This document shows, one piece after another, positions 42,009-49,921 of a stretch of DNA of 64,000 nucleotides (the first letter of the stretch is position 1; every line of letters begins with the position of its first letter). The DNA is from Bin16 sp965206315 (GTDB lineage Bacteria; Chloroflexota; Dehalococcoidia; Lucifugimonadales; Australimonadaceae), in NCBI GenBank assembly GCA_965206315.1, contig OZ242210.1, positions 2,728,001 through 2,792,000 on the forward strand, read 5' to 3'. Below the pieces are notes generated by a model. It saw only the letters and a list, made by a program, of their open reading frames with translations, was not told the origin of the DNA and ran no database searches. A program made the position numbers and the translations under genes.

Positions 42009-43079
42009 ATGCCGGTCGTCGACGCCGACACCCACGTGGACGAGAACGAGGAGACGTGGTCGTACCTGCTGCCCGAGCACGAGCGGTTCCGCCCGGTCAG
42101 CATTGAGCCGCCCGACGGCTGGGTGGACCCCGCGCTCGCGCCGAAGGGGTACAACCGGTTCTGGAACATCGACGGCGCGCTGCGCATCCGCCGCAACCGC
42201 GACGACATCCGCACCGGCACGACCGTCGGAACGCGCGAACTGACCGACGTCGCCGGACGGTTGCGCGACATGGACCGGCTCGGCATCGACGTGCAGGTGA
42301 TGTACCCCACCCTCTTCCTCACCACCGTGAGCGCGAAGCCGGACGTGGAGTACGCGCTCGTCCGCGCCTACAACCGCTGGCTCGGCGCGAAGTCGGAGGA
42401 GAGCGGCTGGCGCCTCCGGTGGGTCGTCATCCCGCCCATCCTGAGCATGGACAAGGTGGCGGAGGAGATTGAGTGGGGCAAGGAGCACGGCGCGTGCGGC
42501 GTGTTCAAGCGCGGCGTCGAGGCCGGCAGCCGCTCGGCGAACGATCCGTACTTCTTCCCGTTGTACGAGGCGGCGGAGCGGTTTGACATGCCGGTCTGCA
42601 TCCACATCGCCGCGGGTGACCCGGCCATCACGGACACGCTCCTCTCACACCTGACGATGTACAACTTCAGCCTCTCGCCGATAGACGCGTTCGTGAACAT
42701 GGTTATGGCGGGCATACCGGCGCGCTACCCGAACCTGCGCGTGGGGTTCATCGAGACGATGTCGTCCTGGGCGCCGTTCGCGATGGCCGAGCTGCAGGCG
42801 CGGCACGAGCGCTCCGGCTGGATGGGCCAGTTCGAGCTGGGGCAGGACCTCTTCCGCGAGGGACGCCTCTACATCGCGTGCCAGACCCACGAGGACCTGC
42901 CGTACATAATGAAGTGCACCGGCGAGGACAATCTCATCATCGGCACCGACTACACCCACGCCGACCAGTCCGCCGAGATCGAGGCGCACGCCATCCTTCG
43001 CAGGCGCGAGGACATACCGGCACACGTCGCCGACAAGATCGTGCGTGACAACCCGACACGGTTCTACGGCCTTGACTGA
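42009..43079 (+). CDS. amidohydrolase family 2 protein
   Basis: 356 residues; AAGGAGG lies 7 bases before ATG 42009 and TATACT at 41971 is a likely -10. VVDADTHVDENEETW is the metal-binding start, MPVCIHIAAGDP the barrel His, and IIGTDYTHADQSAEIE the final Asp. MYPTLFL, AYNRWLG and LRWVVIPPILSMDK are shared with the gene at 48553, its closest relative in the window. Probable decarboxylase or hydrolase of an aromatic or cyclic acid. Followed by a transporter gene 24 bases downstream. Confidence 0.9.
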   Translation: MPVVDADTHVDENEETWSYLLPEHERFRPVSIEPPDGWVDPALAPKGYNRFWNIDGALRIRRNRDDIRTGTTVGTRELTDVAGRLRDMDRLGIDVQVMYPTLFLTTVSAKPDVEYALVRAYNRWLGAKSEESGWRLRWVVIPPILSMDKVAEEIEWGKEHGACGVFKRGVEAGSRSANDPYFFPLYEAAERFDMPVCIHIAAGDPAITDTLLSHLTMYNFSLSPIDAFVNMVMAGIPARYPNLRVGFIETMSSWAPFAMAELQARHERSGWMGQFELGQDLFREGRLYIACQTHEDLPYIMKCTGEDNLIIGTDYTHADQSAEIEAHAILRRREDIPAHVADKIVRDNPTRFYGLD

Positions 43080-43103
43080 ACCGCACCGTACGGACGCACC
43101 CAG

Positions 43104-44024
43104 GTGAGCACGGAACTCACCGGCGTCTTCTTCGCCATTGGCACGGCCACTGCATTCGGACTGGGCTCCACCGTCGCGAGGCTCGGACTTGTCGGCACGC
43201 CGGTCATCACCGGCACCGTGGTATCGATGATCGCGGGCACGATGCTCATCGTGGGGGTTGCCGCGCCCGGCTACGCGTCCACGCTCGGTGGCATACCGGC
43301 CTCCGGCTGGGCGCTCATCGTGTTCACTTCGATCATCAACTATCCCATCGGACGGCTGCTGGTGTTCAACGCGATGCTCCGCATCGGCGTCGCGCGCGGC
43401 AACACCATCGTCTCCGCGAACCCCGTGGTCGCCGGCACCATCGCCATCATCTGGCTCGGTGAGATGCTTGGCCTGCAGACCGGCGCGGGCATGATCGCCT
43501 GTGTCGGCGGCGGAGTGCTCGTTGCGTGGGCCGCGCGGCAGGGGCCGTCCGCCGACGAGTCCGCGCTCGCTGAAGACCCACGGCTGACGGAGACCACCAA
43601 GGGCCTTCTCGCGGCGCTCGGCGCGATGCTCTCCTACGGCACCGTGAGCGCGCTCGTCAAGAAGATCGTGACGGACGTGGCGGAGCCTATCATCGGGGCG
43701 TCGCTCGTGTTCGCGTTCGGCACGGCGATGGTAGCGATGCTGTCGCTGCCGCGTCTGCGAACAGAACTGCCGCAGATAACGTTCCGGCGCGGCTGGCAGC
43801 TCGTGCTTGGCGGCTCCGGAATGTCGCTCGGCGTCCTGATGTTCTACAACGCGGCGAGCCGCGCGCCCATCACGGCGGTCGCGCCGGTCGTGGCGCTCTC
43901 ACCCATCATCGCCATCCTCTTCGCGCAACTCATCGCACGGCGCTTCGAGTTGATGGACAAGCGCGTCTGGATAGGCGCTATCTCGGTCGTGGTGGGCGTA
44001 GCGCTCATCGGCACGTCGTTCTGA
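43104..44024 (+). CDS. DMT/EamA family transporter
   Basis: 306 residues from GTG 43104, ten predicted transmembrane helices in two EamA repeats (residues about 5-145 and 160-305). PVVAGTIAIIWLGEMLGLQTGAGM and PVVALSPIIAILFAQLIARRFEL are the paired repeat ends. It probably exports or imports a small metabolite, perhaps the substrate or product of the preceding amidohydrolase. Confidence 0.88.
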   Translation: MSTELTGVFFAIGTATAFGLGSTVARLGLVGTPVITGTVVSMIAGTMLIVGVAAPGYASTLGGIPASGWALIVFTSIINYPIGRLLVFNAMLRIGVARGNTIVSANPVVAGTIAIIWLGEMLGLQTGAGMIACVGGGVLVAWAARQGPSADESALAEDPRLTETTKGLLAALGAMLSYGTVSALVKKIVTDVAEPIIGASLVFAFGTAMVAMLSLPRLRTELPQITFRRGWQLVLGGSGMSLGVLMFYNAASRAPITAVAPVVALSPIIAILFAQLIARRFELMDKRVWIGAISVVVGVALIGTSF

Positions 44025-44055
44025 GCGCACATTGCACCCTACACCCCCACCGAGT

Positions 44056-44095
44056 ACCCTCACCCTCGCCCTCTCCCCTTGTAGGGAGAGGGGAC
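44056..44095. repeat. CCCTCACCCTCGCCCTCTCC-type interspersed repeat
   Basis: Short non-coding segment including CCCTCTCCCCTTGTAGGGAG. Reverse-complement relatives (CCCTCTCCTGAGGGAGAGGG…GGTGAGGGCCCTG) are at 57929-57980 and 58325-58361. A known kind of short palindromic repeat in many genomes; no function assigned. Confidence 0.6.
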
Positions 44096-44134
44096 ACGCC
44101 GCCCCTGCGGAGGAGCGGAGACAAGGAGCGAACC

Positions 44135-45085
44135 ATGACCAGCCTCATCACCGGAGCGGGACTCGTCGGCACGTCGTACGCGCGGGAGGCCATCGCGCAG
44201 GGCGACCCGGTCGTCTTCTACGACGTGCGACCGGACGCCAACTACATCAACGTGAAACTCGACGGCGCGCCGTACGATGCCGTCCAGGGCGACCTGCGCG
44301 ACCTGCCCGCGCTCGTGACGGCCATGCAGCAGCACCGGCCGGAGGTCGTCGTGCACACGGCGGGCCTCATCGGAAACAGCGTCGGCAGCCCGGTCTACAC
44401 CGGCATGCAGATCAACGTGCAGGGCACGATCAACGTGCTGGAGGCGGCGCGCCTCACCGGCGTCAAGCGGTTCATCCACGTGAGCACCTACGGCGTCTAC
44501 GACCGCCGCTCCGAGGCCGGAGGGACGATCTCGGAGGACTACCAGCGCGCGGGCGGCGGCAATCCCTACTCCGCGTCCAAGGTGGCGAACGAGCACATCG
44601 CCGAGGCGTACGCCACGCACTACGGCTTCGAGTTGGTGTTCGTCCGCCCGTCCAACGTGTTCGGCTACAACCACTTCCGCGGCGGCTCCGGCGGCGGCAT
44701 GACCGTCCACAGCGTCGTTGAGGCCGGGTTGACGGGCGAGCCGCTGGTCGTGCCCGCCATCCGCGGCCGCGCGTTCGAGTACGTCTACGGCAAGGACCTG
44801 GGGCGGCTCATCCGCCGTGCAGCGGGCATCCCAATCTCCGGGATCACGGCGTTCAACGGCGGCAACGGCTACATCACGACGTTCGAGGAGCTGGTGGAAG
44901 CGGTGCGCACGGTGTTCCCTGACCTCGACGTCACCGTCGCGCCGGCAGACCGGCCCATCCCTGACCCTACGACGCCGCTCGACATCTCCAACGCGAAGGC
45001 TCTGCTCGACTGGCAACCGGAGTACTCGGTGCCGGAGGCGTTCGCGGACTACGTCGCGGAGATGCGCCGCGCCGAAGGGCGGTAA
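44135..45085 (+). CDS. NAD-dependent epimerase/dehydratase (extended SDR)
   Basis: 316 residues; AAGGAG precedes ATG 44135. SLITGAGLVGTSYAREAI is the nucleotide loop, FIHVSTYGVYD and NPYSASKVANE give the catalytic Ser and YxxxK, and VRPSNVFGYN is typical of sugar epimerase-like SDRs. It is related to the protein at 20450 and, like it, sits among amidohydrolase genes. Confidence 0.88.
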   Translation: MTSLITGAGLVGTSYAREAIAQGDPVVFYDVRPDANYINVKLDGAPYDAVQGDLRDLPALVTAMQQHRPEVVVHTAGLIGNSVGSPVYTGMQINVQGTINVLEAARLTGVKRFIHVSTYGVYDRRSEAGGTISEDYQRAGGGNPYSASKVANEHIAEAYATHYGFELVFVRPSNVFGYNHFRGGSGGGMTVHSVVEAGLTGEPLVVPAIRGRAFEYVYGKDLGRLIRRAAGIPISGITAFNGGNGYITTFEELVEAVRTVFPDLDVTVAPADRPIPDPTTPLDISNAKALLDWQPEYSVPEAFADYVAEMRRAEGR

Positions 45086-45132
45086 GCCGCCTGGCGTTCA
45101 GGGCGGATGGGAACGACTGAGCGGCAGACTCT

Positions 45133-46002
45133 TCACTCCTCCTGCAGGAACTTCGTGACGATCCCGGCCACGAGGTCCGGTTGGTCGCTCTGCACCTGGT
45201 GGCCGGCGTCCGGGATCCAGTGGAAGGGGACGTGAGGCAGCATCTTCTCGAGCTGCTTCCCGTACTCCGGCGAAGCGAAGTGGTCGTTCTGCCCCCACAG
45301 GAAAATCGTGGGGATGAGTTCCGTCACCCAGGGGAGCGTCTCCCGCATGTCGTAGTTGATCTTGAGCAGGGGATCGTTCTGGAGCCGCTGGTTCGCCTCC
45401 TGAAAGGCCTTGTTCACCTCCGGGACTCCGGGCCGGTTCGCGACCGCCAGCCGCTGGTCGATGACCTCGTCGGTGATCGCCTCGTCGCGGTGGATGATGG
45501 CCTTGATCCGCATCCGCATGTCTTCCCGGGTGCCGCCCTGTCCGTAGCTGTCGGCGATCTCATTCCCAGCCAGGCGGATCCGCTCGAGCCCCATGGCCAC
45601 GGCTATCGACCCGCTGCCGACCAGCACCATCCGCTCGATGCGCTCCGGGTGGAGGATGGCGTAGCGCGCCGCCTGCCAGGCGCCCATCGAGTTACCCATG
45701 ATCGAGAACCTGTCGAGACAGAGCGTGTCGGCGAAGTCCTCCAGCTGGTCCACCCTGCTCTGAAGGCCGCGTGAGGCGGGGACCAGGTCGGTGAACCCAT
45801 ACCCGCCCACCGCGTCCGGCGCGAGCACGCGGAAGTGTTCTCCCAGCTTGGGAATGATGGTGTGGTTCGCAGAGACCGCGGACTGAGCGTACCCACCTCC
45901 GTGCAGTTGGACCAGCACAGGGCCGTCGTCGCCCGCTTCCACGTAATGCGTCCTGAACGTTCCGGTCCTCACCCACCTCGAACGCCAACGCTTCTCTGCC
46001 AT
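45133..46002 (-). CDS. alpha/beta hydrolase (meta-cleavage product hydrolase-like)
   Basis: 289 residues; GGAGGT precedes ATG 46002. Nucleophile elbow SIMGNSMGAWQAA (GNSMG), oxyanion HGGGYAQSA, acid Asp in FLWGQNDHFASP and His in DAGHQVQSDQP. The cap domain between resembles BphD/MhpC-type C-C hydrolases. It is the third gene of a minus-strand operon with an amidohydrolase and a RidA-type protein, a combination fitting cleavage of a ring-opened aromatic compound. Confidence 0.9.
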   Translation of the reverse strand: MAEKRWRSRWVRTGTFRTHYVEAGDDGPVLVQLHGGGYAQSAVSANHTIIPKLGEHFRVLAPDAVGGYGFTDLVPASRGLQSRVDQLEDFADTLCLDRFSIMGNSMGAWQAARYAILHPERIERMVLVGSGSIAVAMGLERIRLAGNEIADSYGQGGTREDMRMRIKAIIHRDEAITDEVIDQRLAVANRPGVPEVNKAFQEANQRLQNDPLLKINYDMRETLPWVTELIPTIFLWGQNDHFASPEYGKQLEKMLPHVPFHWIPDAGHQVQSDQPDLVAGIVTKFLQEE

Positions 46003-46023
46003 CTCACACCTCCGTAAGCGCTA

Positions 46024-47193
46024 TCAGGAACCCCCCGCAACCCCTACGAGCTGCACCTCGATCCCCTCTTCCAACTCGGCCCCGGCGACGCCTATCGCCG
46101 GACAGTCGCTCCCGAATACGCCCCTCGCGGTCTCGATGAACTCGTCCTCGAAGTAGATGTCGCGGAGATACACCTCGAGCGACAACATGCGGTCCATGTC
46201 CGTACCTGCCCGGGTCAACGCTGCCGCGAGGCATCGAAGCGCCTGGCGGGCCTGGGCCCGCTTGTCCGCACACAGATCGCGCACCACCGCACCGGAATCC
46301 GGGTCGCGGTTACCCGCAAGACTGCTCACGAAGACCAGTTCGCCGGCCCGGACTGTTTCTGCCATGTCCGGGTCCTCGGGCGACCAGTGGACCTCCTTAT
46401 CCACGCCGGGCGCCACCGCGATGCCGCCCAGTTGGATGAGGCGGTTGGCCAACTCACCCAGCGGCAGCGCGAAGTGGGTGAAGGGGACCCTGCCGCCAAA
46501 GAGGTCCTTCGTGCACGCACGGAAGGCGCGGGCGTCTTCCACGTTCCTCCGGAACCCGGCGTCGAGTCGCACGAAGTCGCTCAGAGGGGCAGGCACCTCG
46601 TCCATGAAGGAGCGCAGTGTCTCGAAGTTGTTGAAGTGTTGACGCCTGAACGCATCCGGAGCGTCGATCGGCACCTCCTCGCCCGTGAACGGGTTCGTGT
46701 ACCCCCCAACCCCGAACACGTAGAGGAAGTCGCCGGCCCGGACGAGCCGTGCCGATTGCCCGCGCCGGGGCTGTGGGACCACCACCTGCCGTGGCACGTC
46801 CCGTGTCAGCCCGATAGCCATGGCGGTGATGGCATTGAAGTCTGCCATCTTGGCCTGTGCTCCCCAGGCGATCGCCTCGGAGTGCCCCACCTCACCGAAG
46901 TGGTCCGGCCAGACGGCCATGCGCTTGAGGCTCCACTCCTGACCGCTGGTGAAGTGCAGCACGCGCATCACGCAGTCGCCCGTCATGCCGGCGCGTTCGA
47001 GGCGTCGCCGGATCCGGTCGAAAGCGTTGTGGCACTGCTCGATCGGCTTGTAGACGAGGCTGAAGTCGAGCTCCTCCGTCTCCGGGTCGCGATAGCCGTC
47101 GGAACCCGAGAGGAACAGGTGCGGACCGTACCGCACCAGCGCCGGAAAGCCCCGGCCCCGTTCGTCCCACAGCAGTATCTCCTTCTCAGCCAT
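46024..47193 (-). CDS. three-domain RidA/YjgF-type protein
   Basis: 389 residues, about three times a RidA chain. Domain 1 (about 1-135): LVRYGPHLFLSGSDGYRDPE … MRVLHFTSG. Domain 2 (about 140-250): ARLVRAGDFLYVFGVGGYTNP … FVRLDAGFR. Domain 3 (about 258-389): VRAGELVFVSSLAGNRDPDSG … MLSLEVYLRDI … CPAIGVAGAELEEGIEVQLVGVA, which keeps the best RidA ending, though the Arg that binds the carboxylate is not evident. RidA proteins hydrolyse reactive enamines/imines; 2-aminomuconate deaminase is a relative. Starts 6 bases after the amidohydrolase stop. Confidence 0.8.
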   Translation of the reverse strand: MAEKEILLWDERGRGFPALVRYGPHLFLSGSDGYRDPETEELDFSLVYKPIEQCHNAFDRIRRRLERAGMTGDCVMRVLHFTSGQEWSLKRMAVWPDHFGEVGHSEAIAWGAQAKMADFNAITAMAIGLTRDVPRQVVVPQPRRGQSARLVRAGDFLYVFGVGGYTNPFTGEEVPIDAPDAFRRQHFNNFETLRSFMDEVPAPLSDFVRLDAGFRRNVEDARAFRACTKDLFGGRVPFTHFALPLGELANRLIQLGGIAVAPGVDKEVHWSPEDPDMAETVRAGELVFVSSLAGNRDPDSGAVVRDLCADKRAQARQALRCLAAALTRAGTDMDRMLSLEVYLRDIYFEDEFIETARGVFGSDCPAIGVAGAELEEGIEVQLVGVAGGS

Positions 47194-47199
47194 CGAGGA

Positions 47200-48345
47200 T
47201 CACGGGCCTTTGATGTTGAAGAAGGATGCGCTCTTCTCCCAAACCACGGCGCGCCGGAGTGCAGGATCGATGCCTGAGAACATCTCATCCAGCGCGCGCT
47301 CTGAGTTGGGCCACGTCCCCTGCTCGTGGGGGTAGTCGCTGCCCCAGACGGCGGTGTCGCAGATGTAGAGATCAGGGTCCGACAGCATCTTCACACCCAC
47401 GGTGTCATCCTCGAACGTGAAGGTGACCTGGCGCTTGATGTACTCGCTGGGCATCATGCTGAGCGAGATGTCGGACTGGGGCTCCGCTGCATTCAGGTAC
47501 CGCTGCTCCATCGTCCTGTCCATCCACAGGATGTCGAACGGGATCCATCCGATCCGGCACTCCCCGAACGAGTAGCGAAGGTCCGGGTGGCGCTCGAACA
47601 CCCCGCTGAAGATGAGCTGCGCCAGGTAGGGCCCGATCGTCTTCGGGGCCTGTGGATAGTGAGCGAGACGCGCCCCGCGGCGGTACGGAGGTCGTGGCGT
47701 GCCCTTCTTGTCGCCGATGTGGGAGCAGATGACGGTCCCCGTCTCCTCGGCAGCAGCCCATAGCGGCTCCCACACCTCTTCGTAGACCGGCTCGGCGGCA
47801 TCGAAGAGCACGAACTCCACCGCCTTCGCTCCCTTCTCCGCCATGCGGTAGACCTCGCTGGCGCACTCCTCCGGGTAGGTCGACGGGAGCGTCGGCAGGA
47901 TGATGAGCCGGTCGGGGTTCGCCGACGAGACCTCCACCACCCAATCGTTGTGTATCGCCCAGTACGCCTTCTCCAGCTCCGGGTCTCTGAACGTTTCCTT
48001 CCGTGTGTTTCCCGTGTAGAACACGCCGGCATAGGTCCCGTCCATGTCCATGTGCTTGAGGATGATGTCCGGGTCCGACGCCAACCTGCCCTCCTCGACC
48101 TCGACGACTTCCGCGTCTGCCGCGCGGCTGGCGCGGAAGTGCCCCTTGGCGTGTTTCGACAGGTCGTTGCCGTCCGCCGCAGCCGCGTGGAGGTCTCCCT
48201 CCCACTCCCACATCGTCCCCTTGTCCGTCTCGACCACCCGGGGGCCGATCTCGCGGAGCTTCGACGGCAACCGGCTCTGGAAGAGATGTGCCGGGTACCA
48301 GACGTCGCTCAGGTGGCTGTCTGCCGATATGTTCGTATACTCCAT
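47200..48345 (-). CDS. amidohydrolase family 2 protein
   Basis: 381 residues from ATG 48345 (AAGGAGG upstream). NISADSHLSDVWYPAHLFQ is the D-x-H start, TVICSHIGDKKG the barrel His, and AVWGSDYPHEQGTWPNS the metal Asp. Its ending (IDPALRRAVVWEKSASFFNI) is typical of the family's YjjV-distant branch. First gene of the amidohydrolase-RidA-hydrolase operon; a role in decarboxylating a ring-cleavage product, as in the aminocarboxymuconate pathway, is an inference from this company. Confidence 0.9.
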   Translation of the reverse strand: MEYTNISADSHLSDVWYPAHLFQSRLPSKLREIGPRVVETDKGTMWEWEGDLHAAAADGNDLSKHAKGHFRASRAADAEVVEVEEGRLASDPDIILKHMDMDGTYAGVFYTGNTRKETFRDPELEKAYWAIHNDWVVEVSSANPDRLIILPTLPSTYPEECASEVYRMAEKGAKAVEFVLFDAAEPVYEEVWEPLWAAAEETGTVICSHIGDKKGTPRPPYRRGARLAHYPQAPKTIGPYLAQLIFSGVFERHPDLRYSFGECRIGWIPFDILWMDRTMEQRYLNAAEPQSDISLSMMPSEYIKRQVTFTFEDDTVGVKMLSDPDLYICDTAVWGSDYPHEQGTWPNSERALDEMFSGIDPALRRAVVWEKSASFFNIKGP

Positions 48346-48506
48346 AACGCTCGGCCTCCTTGCAGCCTGACCGCTAACCACCGCAGCCAGGCGCCATCCA
48401 CTCGCCTGCAACCGGAGGATGTGCGCTCATCCGGCGCGTGAGACCGGCCGGATGAAGGCATTCCAACGGGAATGCTACCATTGCCTTCGACAATCGCAAG
48501 GATGCG

Positions 48507-48535
48507 AAAGGGGCGCCCTTGTGAGGCGCCCCTTT
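48507..48535 (-). terminator. rho-independent terminator downstream of the 48553 amidohydrolase gene
   Basis: AAAGGGGCGCC (48507-48517) pairs perfectly with GGCGCCCCTTT (48525-48535) around a 7-base loop. On the minus strand the stem ends in TTTCGC, 18 bases after the stop codon of the gene. The other strand also ends in TTTCTTCTT, so it could act in both directions. Confidence 0.85.
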
Positions 48536-48552
48536 CTTCTTGCTACTGCCGC

Positions 48553-49602
48553 TTACAGAGCGTAGAGGCGCTTGGGGTTGTCGTAGAGGATCTTGTGAAG
48601 GCTCGCCTCGGAGACCTTGCCCTCGTCGCGGACCTTGCTGAGCGCGTCGATCTCGGCGGTCGTGTCGGCGTGGCCGTAGTCGGTGCCGATGACCAGGTGG
48701 TCGTCGCCGACGCGGTCGATGACGTAGCCGAGGTCATCGATCGTCTGGCAGCCGACGTAGAGGTTGTACTCCTCCATGAGCTCGGCGTCGCGCGGGAACA
48801 CGCCGTCGGTGAACCTGCGTGAGCGGAGCACGAGGTCGTTCATCACGTACGGCAGCCACTGCGACGTCACCTCAATGAACGCCCAGCGGAGGTCCGGGAA
48901 CTTCTCCGGCACCCGGTGCAGGACGAGGTCGCTGAACGCGCCGACCGTGGGGAACTTGAACGTGGGCAGGCCGAACGAGCGGTCGAGCAGGTCCATGTTG
49001 TCGAACTGCCCGGCGGCGGCGTGGACGGCGATGGCGAGGTTGAGCTTCTGCGCCTCCTCGTAGACCGGGAAGAAGTACGGGTCGGAGAGGATGAGGTTGT
49101 GCTCGTGGCCGCGGAAGAACACGGCGCACGCGCCGTTCTCCTTGCCGAAGTGGATCTCCTCGATGGCCTTGTCCATGTTCATCAGCGGAGGGATGACGGC
49201 CCAGCGGAGGCGTCCGCCGCCCTGCGCCCAGACGTCGGCGAGCCAGCGGTTGTAGGCGCGGGAGATGGCGTAGTCGGTGTCGGCGTGGTTCGTGAGCGGG
49301 CGCAGGAACATCGTGGGATAGAGGATGTGCATGTCCACGCCGAGCTCGTCCATGTGGTCGAGGCGGGCCTTGATGTCGGCGGCCTCGCGCGCGGCGGTGG
49401 GGAACTCGGGGCCGACGTTCTGGTTCATGCGCCAGGCGCGGCCCTCCAGGAACCAGTACCTGTCCGTGTTCGCGCCGTCCTCCCGGACCAGCACGATGGG
49501 CCGGAACCGCGCGTCCTCCTCCCGCATGAAGTCGAACGTGCGCGGCGTCTCGATGACGTGGCAGTCAGCGTCGATGACTCGTGTCTGGACCGCGGTAGCC
49601 AT
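48553..49602 (-). CDS. amidohydrolase family 2 protein
   Basis: 349 residues from ATG 49602. RVIDADCHVIETPRTFDF is the metal-binding start; LAIAVHAAAG, and LVIGTDYGHADTTAEIDAL hold later ligands. Close relative of the gene at 42009 (shared LYPTMFL, SRAYNRWL, RLRWAVIPPLMNMDKAIEEI, GKENGACAVFFRG). Single-gene unit with its own terminator. The frame stays open upstream through the tRNA gene, but that part is not protein. Confidence 0.9.
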   Translation of the reverse strand: MATAVQTRVIDADCHVIETPRTFDFMREEDARFRPIVLVREDGANTDRYWFLEGRAWRMNQNVGPEFPTAAREAADIKARLDHMDELGVDMHILYPTMFLRPLTNHADTDYAISRAYNRWLADVWAQGGGRLRWAVIPPLMNMDKAIEEIHFGKENGACAVFFRGHEHNLILSDPYFFPVYEEAQKLNLAIAVHAAAGQFDNMDLLDRSFGLPTFKFPTVGAFSDLVLHRVPEKFPDLRWAFIEVTSQWLPYVMNDLVLRSRRFTDGVFPRDAELMEEYNLYVGCQTIDDLGYVIDRVGDDHLVIGTDYGHADTTAEIDALSKVRDEGKVSEASLHKILYDNPKRLYAL

Positions 49603-49683
49603 GGCAGGCCTCCCTCTCTGCGCTGTGTGGCGCAAGCCTACCAAAAACTCACATCGATGGACACGATGGACAGGATAAGGGAC

Positions 49684-49758
49684 TGGTCGGGGCGGCCAGG
49701 ATCGAACTGGCGACCTCCTGCTCCCAAAGCAGGCGCGCTTCCGCTGCGCTACGCCCCG
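49684..49758 (-). tRNA. tRNA-Pro (anticodon UGG), CCA end encoded
   Basis: Reading the minus strand from 49758: acceptor CGGGGCG, TA, D arm GCGC…GCGC, anticodon stem CCTGC, loop TTTGGGA (anticodon TGG), GCAGG, variable AGGTC, T arm GCCAG-TTCGATC-CTGGC, acceptor CGCCCCG, discriminator A, then CCA at 49686-49684. All stems pair. The flanks 49603-49683 and 49759-49921 hold no gene; the right one carries the promoter and LexA-type box of the next gene. Confidence 0.95.
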
Positions 49759-49874
49759 GCGTGGGTTCCAGTTTATCGCACTCATGCCCCTCCGCATGGC
49801 GCACATGGATGCGGATCGCTGTACAACCGAATACCGCGTACCGGTGCAGACAGGGGTTGCGCTGTTGCACAAGG

Positions 49875-49901
49875 TATGATATTTGTTCGGAACATTAGTT
49901 C
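49875..49901 (+). promoter_or_regulatory. promoter -10 with LexA-type (SOS) box
   Basis: TATGAT (49875-49880) is followed by GAACATTAGTTC (49890-49901), a perfect inverted repeat of the GAAC-N4-GTTC kind used by LexA in Gram-positive bacteria. It overlaps the expected transcription start and lies 20 bases before the start codon. The downstream product is a putative DNA-repair enzyme, which fits SOS control. Confidence 0.6.
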
Positions 49902-49921
49902 TATTCAGGGGAGGTTAGCCC

